NCBI RefSeq assembly: GCF_001953875.1
Contig: NZ_MQUR01000004.1
Coordinates: 62,001-126,000 of the forward strand
Direction of reading: 5' to 3'
Length of the DNA stretch: 64,000 nt
Source: Streptomyces amritsarensis
GTDB taxonomy: Bacteria; Actinomycetota; Actinomycetes; Streptomycetales; Streptomycetaceae
The notes beneath the pieces are model-generated. The model had not been told where the DNA came from. It saw only the letters and a program-made list of their open reading frames with translations, and searched no databases. Shown piece after piece: positions 17,874 to 26,076 of this stretch (its first letter is position 1; each line of letters begins with the position of its first letter). Position numbers and translations under genes: made by a program.

Positions 17874-18518
17874 TCAGCGGCCGTTTTCGACGCCGTGGCC
17901 GGGCGCGCTCATGTCGCCCGTCGCGGGGATCCCGTCGGCGAGCCCGTAGCGCAGGTACACGACGCCCTTCGGGCCGGCGGCCGGGGGTTCGAGGAGCGTC
18001 AGGCTGGTGGGCACCTCTCCCCCGTCGAACACCTTCTTCCCGACCCCGAGCACGATCGGGTGCACCCAGAGGTCGAGCCGGTCGAAGAGCTTCTCGCGCA
18101 GCAGGCTCTGCACGAGGTCCAGACTGCCGACGACCTTCACGTGCTCGTGCCGGTCGCGGATCTCGCGTACGGCGGCGGCGAGGTCCGGGCCGAGCTGCGT
18201 GGACCCGGCCCAGGGGAGGTCGGGCCGGCCGCGGGAGGCCACGTACTTCGGGACGCGGTTGAACAGCGTGGCGATCGTGTCGTCCTCGCCGCCCTCCTGG
18301 CGGGGCCAGTAGGCGGCGAAGATGTCGTAGGTCCGCCGGCCGAGCAGGAGGGCGTCCGTGCCCTCGTAGGCGGCGCCGACCTGCTCTCCGGCGACCTCGT
18401 CCAGCAGGGGCGCCTGCCAGCCGCCGAACGGGAACCCCACCGGGTCCTCGTCGGGGCCGCCGGGCGCCTGCCCGACGAGGTCGAGGGTCGCGAACAGCTC
18501 GATGTGGACGAGTCCCAT
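17874..18518 (-). CDS. dihydrofolate reductase family protein (RibD C-terminal type)
   Basis: 214 residues with the RibD_C/DHFR-like layout common in actinomycetes: VHIELFATLDLVGQ at the start, YEGTDALLLGRRTYDIFAAYWP, VVGSLDLVQSLL and LWVHPIVLGVGKKVF. ATG at 18518 is used because GGGAGC lies about 6 nt upstream and the family begins with a beta strand directly; a frame to 18560 would add 14 atypical residues. Expected to be a soluble NADPH-dependent reductase; a true folate role is unlikely for this subgroup and the substrate is unknown. It lies between gdhA and a TetR gene, all on the same strand. Confidence 0.88.
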   Translation of the reverse strand: MGLVHIELFATLDLVGQAPGGPDEDPVGFPFGGWQAPLLDEVAGEQVGAAYEGTDALLLGRRTYDIFAAYWPRQEGGEDDTIATLFNRVPKYVASRGRPDLPWAGSTQLGPDLAAAVREIRDRHEHVKVVGSLDLVQSLLREKLFDRLDLWVHPIVLGVGKKVFDGGEVPTSLTLLEPPAAGPKGVVYLRYGLADGIPATGDMSAPGHGVENGR

Positions 18519-18661
18519 GACGTGCTCCCGGTGCGTCGGCGGTCGGTCTTCTTCCGTCAATGGATGGACCCTCGGGAGCCCGCGGACTCATCGCCGCGAC
18601 GGAAATTCACGCCATCGGTCGCGCCCGACGCCGCGCCGGACGTCGCGCCGGGTCCGGCCGG

Positions 18662-19246
18662 TCACCGACGGGTCATGAGTGCGATGCCGTGCTCGAACCG
18701 CTCGTCGAAGGAGGCGTCGGCCAGGTGGGCGCCCACACGGCTCAGGGCGGGGTATCCGCCGGGTGCCAGGGCCGCGGCCAGGGCCTCGCCGTCGGCCCGG
18801 TCCGCGGTCTGCTCCTCCTGGGCCAGACCCAGTGCGAAGTAGACGATCGACCAGCAGGTCCAGGCAGCCTCCCGGTCGCCGAACCCGCCCGCCAGCAGCG
18901 CCTCGACCATGCGGTCGGCGAACCGGAGCGTGCCCGGTTCCGCGACGTGCGTACCGGCGACGATCACCGCGCCGTCACGGTGGGACAGCAGCGCCCGCCG
19001 GTAGCGCCGGGCCAGCTCGTGGGCGCGCTCGCGCCAGTCCTCGGGCAGCCCCTCCGGGGAGACCTCGGAGACGATCGCGTCGGCCATCAGCTCCAGCAGG
19101 CGGGCCTTGGACTTGGCGTGCCAGAGCACGGTGTTCATCCGCACCCCGAGGCGGTCGGCGACCCCGCGGACCGAGACGCCCTCCGCCCCGCGCTCGTCCA
19201 GGAGTTCCAGCGCCGCCCGCACCACACCGTCTTGCTTTTTGGTCAC
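18662..19246 (-). CDS. TetR family regulator of the divergent FAD monooxygenase
   Basis: 194 residues. The N-terminal HTH has ALELLDERGAEGVSVRGVADRLGV and the turn RMNTVLWHAKSK; the C-terminal all-helical part resembles the TetR_C class (HRDGAVIVAGTH, WSIVYFALG). It starts with GTG at 19246, which lies inside one of two identical-arm palindromes in the 46-bp divergent promoter, so autorepression is very likely. The ligand is probably an aromatic drug or pathway intermediate handled by the neighbouring flavoprotein (inference). Confidence 0.92.
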   Translation of the reverse strand: MTKKQDGVVRAALELLDERGAEGVSVRGVADRLGVRMNTVLWHAKSKARLLELMADAIVSEVSPEGLPEDWRERAHELARRYRRALLSHRDGAVIVAGTHVAEPGTLRFADRMVEALLAGGFGDREAAWTCWSIVYFALGLAQEEQTADRADGEALAAALAPGGYPALSRVGAHLADASFDERFEHGIALMTRR

Positions 19247-19277
19247 TGACCAAGTCTACTTCTTGGTCAGTGACCAA
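19239..19277. promoter_or_regulatory. twin TetR operators in the divergent promoter
   Basis: TTGGTCACTGACCAA (19239-19253) and TTGGTCAGTGACCAA (19263-19277) have the same 7-bp arms (TTGGTCA/TGACCAA) around one central base, with centres 24 bp apart. The first overlaps the GTG start of the TetR gene; the second ends just before the AGAGGGG ribosome-binding site of the monooxygenase. The geometry fits two repressor dimers shutting off both genes. Confidence 0.85.
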
Positions 19278-19292
19278 GAGAGGGGATCGTTG

Positions 19293-20708
19293 ATGATCGT
19301 CATCGTCGGAGCCGGGCCCGTCGGCCTGTGGTTGGCCGCAGAACTGCGGCTGGGCGGGGCCGAAGTGACCGTGCTGGAGGACCGCCGGGAGCCGGATCCG
19401 CATTCCAAGGCGCTCACCGTGCATCCCCGCACCCTGGAACTGCTGGCGTGTCGCGGCATCGCGGACCGGTTCCTGGCCGAGGGCCGCCGCATCCCGGACG
19501 GCCACTTCGGCGGCCTGGACGACCGGATGGACTTCGGCGTGCTCGACACGCCGTTCCCGTTCACGCTGGCCCTCCCCCAGGCCCGTACGGAGGCCCTGCT
19601 GGAGGAGCACGCACGCGCCGCCGGAGCCCGGATCCTGCGGGGCCACCGCGTCACCGGCCTCACCCAGGACCCGGCGGGCGTCACGGTCGAGATCGCCGGG
19701 CGGCCCCCGCTGCGGGCCGCATACGTGGTCGGCTGCGACGGCACGCGCAGTGTCGTACGGGGCGCCGCCGGCATCGCCTTCCCCGGTACGGACGCCACGA
19801 CCTGGGGCTGGCTCGGCGATGTCGTCCTGGACGCGCCGCCTCCGGGGCCGGTCAGCGTCTGCGGTCCGGCCGGCGGCCTGATGGTGGTTCCGCTGCCGGA
19901 CGGCGTGCACCGGATCGTCGGCTCGGACCCCGACGGCGCCCGCCCCGACCGGCCCGGTGCGCTCACCCTGGAGGAGCTGCGGGCCAAGGTGGTGGCGATA
20001 TCCGGCGGCGACCACGGCATGCGCGACCCGCGCTGGCTCTCCCGCTTCGGCAACGCCACCCGGCAGGCCGAGCGCTACCGCAGCGGCCGGGTGCTGCTCG
20101 CGGGCGACGCCGCGCACATGCACTTCCCGGCCGGCGGCGTCGGCCTCAACGTCGGTGTCCAGGACGCCGCCAACCTCGGCTGGAAACTGGCCGCCGTCGT
20201 CAGGGGCGAAGCCCCCGACGCCCTGCTCGACACCTACCACGACGAACGCCATCCGGTCGGCGCGGACCTCCTGGCCTCGACCCGCGCGCAGACCGCGTTG
20301 ATGACCGGCCACTCCCCCGAAGGGCAGGCGCTGCGAGCCCTGCTGAGCGGGCTCATCGCCGACCTGCCGGAGCTGTCGCGCACCCTCGCGGAGCGGCTGT
20401 CTGCACTGTCGGTCGCCTACCCGGCCGAGGGCGGCCACCGCCTGGCCGGCACCCGCGCCCCGGACCTCCGGCTCGGCGACACCCGGCTGTTCACGCTCCT
20501 CGGAACCGGCCGCCACGTCCTGCTGGACCTGGCCGGCGGGGCCCCGCCGACCGAGGGCGTCACCCGGCACCGCGGGCCCCTCTCCGTACCGCACGCGGAC
20601 TGGACGGGGGTGGCGGCCGCACTGATCCGCCCCGACGGGCACGTGGCATGGGCCGGTGACGGTCCCGATGCCGACCCTCGGGCGGCCGTCGCCGGGCGCT
20701 GGCGGTGA
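19293..20708 (+). CDS. FAD-dependent aromatic monooxygenase (PheA/TfdB, rifampicin-monooxygenase-like)
   Basis: 471 residues, class A flavoprotein hydroxylase. It has an N-terminal dinucleotide fold VIVGAGPVGLWLAAEL, a conserved DG motif in VVGCDGTRSVVR, and the FAD ribityl motif LLAGDAAHMHFPAGG followed by GLNVGVQDAANLGWKLA. The C-terminal thioredoxin-like tail (HRLAGTRAPDL) is as in this subgroup. It uses NAD(P)H and O2 to hydroxylate aromatic substrates; antibiotic inactivation is a reasonable but unproven idea. ATG at 19293 follows AGAGGGG. Control by the divergent TetR is implied by operators between them. The length is close to the ~475 aa of rifampicin monooxygenases. Confidence 0.9.
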   Translation: MIVIVGAGPVGLWLAAELRLGGAEVTVLEDRREPDPHSKALTVHPRTLELLACRGIADRFLAEGRRIPDGHFGGLDDRMDFGVLDTPFPFTLALPQARTEALLEEHARAAGARILRGHRVTGLTQDPAGVTVEIAGRPPLRAAYVVGCDGTRSVVRGAAGIAFPGTDATTWGWLGDVVLDAPPPGPVSVCGPAGGLMVVPLPDGVHRIVGSDPDGARPDRPGALTLEELRAKVVAISGGDHGMRDPRWLSRFGNATRQAERYRSGRVLLAGDAAHMHFPAGGVGLNVGVQDAANLGWKLAAVVRGEAPDALLDTYHDERHPVGADLLASTRAQTALMTGHSPEGQALRALLSGLIADLPELSRTLAERLSALSVAYPAEGGHRLAGTRAPDLRLGDTRLFTLLGTGRHVLLDLAGGAPPTEGVTRHRGPLSVPHADWTGVAAALIRPDGHVAWAGDGPDADPRAAVAGRWR

Positions 20709-20747
20709 CCCGGACCCGCCGGGGGCCGCGGCGGCGTTTCGCGTCCG

Positions 20748-22607
20748 TCAGGCGAGGCGGAAGGTGGTGACCACCGCCGCGTGGTCGGACGGCCAGTCGT
20801 TGGCCGCGACGTCCGGCCAGGGGGCGATACGGCCCGTGGCCAGGGTGGCGGAGTCCACGACGGTGAGGCGGTCGCCGGCGTGGAGCACGAAGTCGATGCG
20901 GTCCTGCGGTTCGGGGCGGCCGCTGCCGTCCTCGTGCCGCGGGTGGACGGGCGACCAGGTGGGTCCGGGAGCGGTGGCCGGATCGGGGTGCGCCTCGCGG
21001 TAGGAGTCGCGCAGCCCGGCCTCTTCCACGGCGCGCGAGACCGGCCAGTCCACCGGGCCGTGCCCGCCGTGCAGCGGGGCGGCCGCGGTCGTCCAGTCCA
21101 GGTGCGAGGGGGCGTTGAAGTCTCCGACGAGCAGGACCGGCGTACGGTCGGCCGCGGCCAGGTCCGGCGCCATCCGGGCCAGGATCGCGCCGATCTCGCG
21201 GACCCGCCCCGATTGCCGTTCCCGATCGGCCAGTTCGGGTGCGGAGAGGCCGCCGAAGCATGCGTCGTAGGGGCCGTACGGCGTGGGGCTGAGGTGGGCG
21301 GTCCACACCACCAGCTCGTGCGGGGCTCCGTCGGGGTGCTCGTCGAGCCGGATCCGGGCGCCGGCGGCCCCGTAGAACCCGACCCGGGGGTCGCCGAGGG
21401 TGTCCACGACGGGATGGCGGCTGAGGACCGCGAGGTTCTCCCCGGCGCTGTGGTGGAACCAGCCGAGCGCGTCGGCGAGTTCGGGCGCGGCGTGCACGGC
21501 CGTCTCCTGGAGCCCGACGACGTCGACGTCCGCGGCGAGGAGCACGGCCAGCTGCTTGTCCCGGTGGTCGTCGACGGGGCCGCCGCCGAGCCACAGGTTC
21601 CAGCTCATCACGCGGATCCGGTCGAGCGCCGGCGCGTCCGCCGCCGCCACGGGGACGCGGACGGTGAGGTGGGCGGTGGCGCCGTGCGCGTCGACCGCCG
21701 TGACCTCAGCCACGGCCGCGGCGGTGTCCGGGGGCGGCGGGGCCGAGGGGGTACCGCTGAGGGTGCCGTCGGCGTGGACCGTCAGCCAGTCGGGGCGGGC
21801 GGCGGCGGTGAAGGTCACGGGGTGGGCGGCGCCGCGCAGGAGGCCCGCGACGCGGGCGGTGAAGGGCCGGCCGGCGCGGGCGCGGCGGGTGGTCAGCTCG
21901 GGGACGAGGAACCGGGGTGCCGGCGCGGCGGCGACCAGGGCCCGCAGCCGGTCCGGGGTGGCCTGTTCCAGGGAGTCCAGCACGGTGCGGCCCGGGGCGG
22001 GGTCGATCCTGGCGACGGAGGGCACGGCGAGGACCTGGCAGCCGGCGGCTTCGGCCGAGGCGACTCCGGTGGGGGTGTCCTCGACGGCCACGCACGCGGC
22101 GGGCGGGACCCGCAGGGCTCGGCATGCCTCCAGGTAGGGGTCGGGGTGCGGCTTGGTGAGCGCGGTGTCGTCGGCCGTGACGGTGACGGTGAAACCGCCG
22201 TGGCCGGCCAGCGCGAGGGCGGCCACGACGGTCTCCGCGACCTCCCGGGGGGATGCCGTGACCAGGGCGGTCGGGACGCCCTCGTCGCGCAGTGCGCCGA
22301 GCAGGGCCAGCGCGCCGGGCCGGGGCACGACCCGGGTACGGACCCGGTCGGCGAAGGCCCGGTGCAGCTCGGCGGCGATCACGGCCGCGGGGGCGCCGCT
22401 GCGGGCGGCGAGAACACCGGCGGTGTGCTCCACGGGCCGGCCGAGCACGTCCGGCTGGTCGGCCTCGACGAGGACGTGCCCGAGCCGCTCGGCCGCCTCC
22501 GCCACGGTGTCCCACCAGAGCTGCTCGGTGTCGACGAGGGTGCCGTCCATGTCGAAGAGGACGGCTTGCAGCAGCGGGGTCGGGGCGGGAGAGTGCGAGG
22601 ACGTCAC
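20748..22607 (-). CDS. HAD phosphatase - Ig-like - endonuclease/exonuclease/phosphatase fusion
   Basis: A 619-residue three-part protein. Residues ~12-225 are a beta-phosphoglucomutase-like HAD enzyme: VLFDMDGTLVDTE (nucleophile Asp), VTASPRE, TKPHPDPY (Lys), VEDTPTGVASAEAAG. Residues ~232-320 read like a putative Ig/cadherin-like domain (DWLTVHADGTLSGTPS). Residues ~330-619 are a Mg-dependent EEP fold: VMSWNLWLGGG, VVGLQETAV, VLLVGDFNAPSHLDW, RIDFVLHAG and NDWPSDHAAVV. No signal peptide is visible, so it should act in the cytoplasm. GTG at 22607 (VTSSHSPA) starts just before the HAD domain. It is downstream of and co-directional with an ABC importer. Together the two active sites could turn a phosphodiester into alcohol plus phosphate (inference). 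Confidence 0.88.
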   Translation of the reverse strand: MTSSHSPAPTPLLQAVLFDMDGTLVDTEQLWWDTVAEAAERLGHVLVEADQPDVLGRPVEHTAGVLAARSGAPAAVIAAELHRAFADRVRTRVVPRPGALALLGALRDEGVPTALVTASPREVAETVVAALALAGHGGFTVTVTADDTALTKPHPDPYLEACRALRVPPAACVAVEDTPTGVASAEAAGCQVLAVPSVARIDPAPGRTVLDSLEQATPDRLRALVAAAPAPRFLVPELTTRRARAGRPFTARVAGLLRGAAHPVTFTAAARPDWLTVHADGTLSGTPSAPPPPDTAAAVAEVTAVDAHGATAHLTVRVPVAAADAPALDRIRVMSWNLWLGGGPVDDHRDKQLAVLLAADVDVVGLQETAVHAAPELADALGWFHHSAGENLAVLSRHPVVDTLGDPRVGFYGAAGARIRLDEHPDGAPHELVVWTAHLSPTPYGPYDACFGGLSAPELADRERQSGRVREIGAILARMAPDLAAADRTPVLLVGDFNAPSHLDWTTAAAPLHGGHGPVDWPVSRAVEEAGLRDSYREAHPDPATAPGPTWSPVHPRHEDGSGRPEPQDRIDFVLHAGDRLTVVDSATLATGRIAPWPDVAANDWPSDHAAVVTTFRLA

Positions 22608-23137
22608 GAACGAGGTCTCTTTCCGGTGCGGGGTGAGGGGTGAGGGGACGGGGCCGGCGACACGGTGGCCCCGGGTGGTCGGCGGGACGGACGTGGGCCG
22701 CCGACGGTACGAGTGGCCCGGGCAGGACCGCCGACGGTACGAGTGGCCCGGGCAGGACCGCCGACGGACCGGACCGATACAGGCGGCCGGCCCCCGGACA
22801 GCCCGACCGACGAACCGGCCCCACCCGGGCCCCGGTAGCCCGGGCAGGACCGCCGACGGACCGCGCCAACCCGGGCGGCCGACAGCCCGAGCAGGCCGAC
22901 AGACGGACCGGACCCACCGGGCGCCATGGGCACGAGGCAGGACCGTCAACGGGCCGGACCGACCTGGGCGCCGGCGGCCCGGGCAGCCCGGCCGACGGAC
23001 CGGGCGGCTCGGCGGGCGGCGGGACGGGGGGCGGATCGGTGGGCGGACGGCACGGCGGAGGGTGCTGCCGTCCGGGCGGGCGGGCGGCGGCCGGGCAGGC
23101 GGCCGCGGGTGCGTCCTGGTGCGCCGCTTCCGGCGGG
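22608..23137. other. 530-bp repeat-rich intergenic region
   Basis: No credible gene on either strand between the HAD-EEP fusion and the ABC ATPase. The DNA is a G/C-rich degenerate tandem array built on CCGACGG/GGGCAGGACCG units. Frames through it are open only because the repeats lack A/T-rich stops. It may terminate the transporter transcript or separate its expression from the phosphatase gene. Confidence 0.6.
22701..22760. repeat. exact 30-bp tandem duplication with degenerate copies downstream
   Basis: The 30-bp unit starting CCGACGGTACGAGTGGCCCG occurs exactly at 22701-22730 and 22731-22760. Shortened or degenerate copies of CCCGGGCAGGACCGCCGACGG recur through about 22,860 and more loosely to about 23,000. 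Confidence 0.85.
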
Positions 23138-24256
23138 TCAGGTCGCGCGCGGGGCGACCAGGACCGGACGGTCCGGCAGCGTCAGGCGGACGGGCTCGCC
23201 GACGGCCGGCCGGCCCGCGTCGTGTGCGGGGACGTCGGCCTTGACCAGGGTGCCGTCGGCCAGGGCGACGGACACGCGGACGGTGGCGCCCAGGAACGAC
23301 GTACCGAGGACCCGGCCTTCCCCGGCCCGGTCGACGGTGACCCCGAGCGACTCGGGGCGTACGAGGACGTCGACGTCGGCGCCGTCCCCGGTGCTCGGCG
23401 GGGTGCCGTCGACGGGGAGGCGCCGGCCCAGGACCTCGACGGTCGCACCCGAGGCGAGCAGCCGGCCGGGGACGCGGCTCATGGTGCCCACGAACTCCGC
23501 GACGAAGGCGGTGGCGGGGCGGGCGTACAGCTCCGCCGGGGCCGCGCACTGCTCCAGGCGGCCGGCGCGCATGACGGCCACGCGGTCGGCCATGGACAGG
23601 GCCTCTTCCTGGTCGTGGGTGACGAAGAGGGTGGTGATGCCCAGTTCCTGCTGGAGGCGGCGGATCTCCTCGCGCAGCGTCAGGCGCACCTTGGCGTCGA
23701 GTGCGGACAGCGGTTCGTCCAGGAGCAGGACGCGCGGGCGCAGGGCGAGGGCGCGGGCCAGGGCGATGCGCTGCTGCTGCCCTCCGGAGAGCTGGTGGGG
23801 GAAGCGGTCGCCCTTGTCGGCGAGGCCGACGAGTTCGAGCAGTTCGGCGGCGCGGGCGCGTCGTTCGGCGGTGCGGACCCGGCGCATCCGTAGCCCGAAC
23901 GCCACGTTGTCGAGGGCGTTCAGGTGGGGGAAGAGGCTGTAGGACTGGAAGACCATGCCGGCGTCGCGGCGGTGTGCGGGGACCGTGGTGACGTCCTTGC
24001 CGTCGACGAGGATCTCGCCGGAGTCGGGGTGTTCGAAGCCCGCCAGCATGCGCAGCGCGGTCGTCTTGCCGCAGCCGGACGGACCGAGCAGGGCCAGGAG
24101 TTCGCCGGGGCGCACGGTGAGGTCGAGTCCGTCGAGGGCGGTGGTGGTGCCGAAGGCCCGGCGCAGGCCGCGCAGTTCGACGGTGGCCGCGTCGGCCGGT
24201 CCGGGCGCGGCGTTCGCGTCCGGCGCGGGTGCGGTGAGGCTCATGAGGGGTGTCAT
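23138..24256 (-). CDS. ABC transporter ATP-binding protein (iron/thiamine/phosphonate-solute type)
   Basis: 372 residues. Walker A is GPSGCGKTT, Q-loop MVFQSYSLF, signature LSGGQQQRIALARAL, Walker B VLLLDEPLSALDAK and H-loop FVTHDQEEAL. A C-terminal TOBE-like region follows (VLVRPESLGV), as in the PotA/FbpC/PhnT group. It powers import through the two permeases encoded directly upstream. The ATG at 24256 overlaps the upstream permease stop by 4 bp (ATGA), so the operon is translationally coupled. Confidence 0.93.
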   Translation of the reverse strand: MTPLMSLTAPAPDANAAPGPADAATVELRGLRRAFGTTTALDGLDLTVRPGELLALLGPSGCGKTTALRMLAGFEHPDSGEILVDGKDVTTVPAHRRDAGMVFQSYSLFPHLNALDNVAFGLRMRRVRTAERRARAAELLELVGLADKGDRFPHQLSGGQQQRIALARALALRPRVLLLDEPLSALDAKVRLTLREEIRRLQQELGITTLFVTHDQEEALSMADRVAVMRAGRLEQCAAPAELYARPATAFVAEFVGTMSRVPGRLLASGATVEVLGRRLPVDGTPPSTGDGADVDVLVRPESLGVTVDRAGEGRVLGTSFLGATVRVSVALADGTLVKADVPAHDAGRPAVGEPVRLTLPDRPVLVAPRAT

Positions 24257-25098
24257 TTCCGGTCGGAGGTCGAGGAGGGGGTGCGGCGGCTGCCGAAGCC
24301 GGCGAGGACCAGGAGCAGCAGCCAGGTCACGAGCAGGCTCATGACGGAGACGGCCACGGACATCTGGGCCTGCGAACCGCTGATGTTGACGATCCAGACG
24401 GCGAACGGCCGGAAGCCGAGGAGCTGGGCGGTGGTGAACTCGCCGAGGACCAGGGCGAGGGTGAGGAAGGAGGCGCTCAGGAGGGCGCCGCGCAGGTTCG
24501 GCAGTACGGCGCGCAGCAGGGCCTGCGGCAGGCTCGCGCCGCAGCTGCGGGCCGCCTCGACGAGGGTGCGGACGTCGATGGCGCGCAAGCCCGCGTCCAG
24601 GGCCCGGTAGGCGAAGGGCAGCGCCATCACCGCGTAGGCGAGGACCAGGACGACGGGGAAGTCCGGGTTCTGGACGGCGACGAACGTCTGGAAGAGCGGG
24701 GTGCGGGAGAGGTGCTCGGGCCCCCACTTCAGAACGGTCCCGATGCCTGCGACGAAGGCGATGGGCGGGACGACGAGCGGAGCCGCGCACACGACCTCGA
24801 CGACGGGCCGCAGCTTCGGGGCGGTCAGGCGCAGCGCCACCGCGGCGGGGACCAGGAGCAGCAGGACCACCGCGATGGTGGCGGCCGCGAGTTCGAGGGA
24901 GAGGAGGAGGCTGGGCAGGAAGCCCTCGGTGTCCAGGATGCGGGTGTAGGCGCCGAGGTCCACGCCCCGGCCGGGCACGTCGACGGTGAAGACGACGGAC
25001 GCGGCGAGCGGGACCAGGAAGTACAGGGCCGCGGCGGCGAGGACGAGGGCGCGCCAGGGGGCCGTGGCCGGGGTCGGGCGGGCGGTCAGGCGAGCCAT
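24253..25098 (-). CDS. ABC transporter permease (second)
   Basis: 281 residues, six hydrophobic helices, with the inner-membrane importer loop EAARSCGASLPQALLRAVLPNLRGAL (read in two parts, EAA motif near residue 190). It belongs to the PotC/PhnV-like partner type. ATG at 25098 lies inside the end of the preceding permease gene (13-bp overlap), typical of a coupled pair. Forms the channel with the other permease for the solute delivered by the lipoprotein encoded first in the operon. Confidence 0.9.
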   Translation of the reverse strand: MARLTARPTPATAPWRALVLAAAALYFLVPLAASVVFTVDVPGRGVDLGAYTRILDTEGFLPSLLLSLELAAATIAVVLLLLVPAAVALRLTAPKLRPVVEVVCAAPLVVPPIAFVAGIGTVLKWGPEHLSRTPLFQTFVAVQNPDFPVVLVLAYAVMALPFAYRALDAGLRAIDVRTLVEAARSCGASLPQALLRAVLPNLRGALLSASFLTLALVLGEFTTAQLLGFRPFAVWIVNISGSQAQMSVAVSVMSLLVTWLLLLVLAGFGSRRTPSSTSDRK

Positions 25099-26024
25099 CG
25101 GGCGCTCCGTCGTTGCAGGGGCAGGTAGACCGCCATCACCAGGCCCGCGACGAGGACCATGTCGAGGCTGAGGGCGAGAGCTACGTTCTCCTGCCCGATG
25201 AGCACGTTGCCGGAGATGGCGTCGGCGATCTGGAGCGTGACCAGCGGGACCGAGCTGCCGACCATCGCGGCGGCGGTGGCGTACGCGGCGAAGGCGCTGC
25301 CGAAGAGGAGCACGAGGCCGCCGAGGAGGGAGGGGGCGAGGACGGGCAGGGCGACGTGCTGCCAGTACTGGCGGTGGGTGGCGCCGTTGTTCTGGGCGGC
25401 CTCCCGCCACTGGGTGCGCAGCCCGTCCAGGGCGGGGGTGATGGTGAGGACCATGAGGGGGACGAGGAAGTACAGGTAGACGAGGACCAGGCCCCAGAAG
25501 CTGTAGAGGTTCCAGCCGGTGTCGCTCAGGCCCAGCCGGCGGGTGAGGACGCCGGAGTTTCCGAGCGTGGCGACGAAGGCGAAGGCGAGGGGGACGCCGC
25601 CGAAGTTGGCGAGGACGCCGGAGGCGGTGAGGACGGCTTCGCGCAGGGCCCGCAGCGGGGAGGTGACGACCGCCTGGGCGAGGAGGAGGCCGAGGAGGGC
25701 GGCGAGGAGGGCGGAGGTGGCGGACAGTTTCACGCTGCCGACGAGGGCGGTGAGGTAGGCGCCCTGCCAGGAGGCGGTGAGGTTGCCGAGGCCGTAGGAG
25801 GTGGCGCCGGTGGCCGGGTCCCGGGTGGTGAAGGCGCCGTCGAGCATGGCGAGGGCGGGCAGGCCGAAGGCGACGGCGGTGAACAGCAGCAGGGGGACGA
25901 CGGCGAGGGCGCCGGAGCGGCCGGCCCGCCGCCCGGTCCGGGCGGCGGGGGCGGCGGGGGCCGCCGGGGCGGCGGCCGCGCAGGACGCGGCAGCCGTGGG
26001 CGGTGTGGTCATGTCGGTGGTCAT
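25086..26024 (-). CDS. ABC transporter permease (first)
   Basis: About 312 residues. An Ala-rich cytoplasmic start is followed by a first helix (GALAVVPLLLFTAVAFG) and five further helices. The EAA loop is REAAQNNGATHRQYWQHVALP. It resembles PotB/PhnU-type importer subunits. Two close in-frame ATGs exist (26024 and 26012); I use the first. It lies 52 bp downstream of the binding-protein gene. Confidence 0.9.
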   Translation of the reverse strand: MTTDMTTPPTAAASCAAAAPAAPAAPAARTGRRAGRSGALAVVPLLLFTAVAFGLPALAMLDGAFTTRDPATGATSYGLGNLTASWQGAYLTALVGSVKLSATSALLAALLGLLLAQAVVTSPLRALREAVLTASGVLANFGGVPLAFAFVATLGNSGVLTRRLGLSDTGWNLYSFWGLVLVYLYFLVPLMVLTITPALDGLRTQWREAAQNNGATHRQYWQHVALPVLAPSLLGGLVLLFGSAFAAYATAAAMVGSSVPLVTLQIADAISGNVLIGQENVALALSLDMVLVAGLVMAVYLPLQRRSARWLA

Positions 26025-26076
26025 GGATGTCGTGTCGGTGCTCGTGTGGGTCTCGTGTCCGTGGCCGGGCCGGCGG

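Noticed and set aside
22701..22860. possible CRISPR array in the tandem repeats
   Set aside because: Copies are directly adjacent with no unique spacers, and no cas gene is nearby.
22152..23900. long plus-strand frames over the repeat region and ABC ATPase
   Set aside because: They arise from repeat units and antisense of the ATPase; no domain motif.
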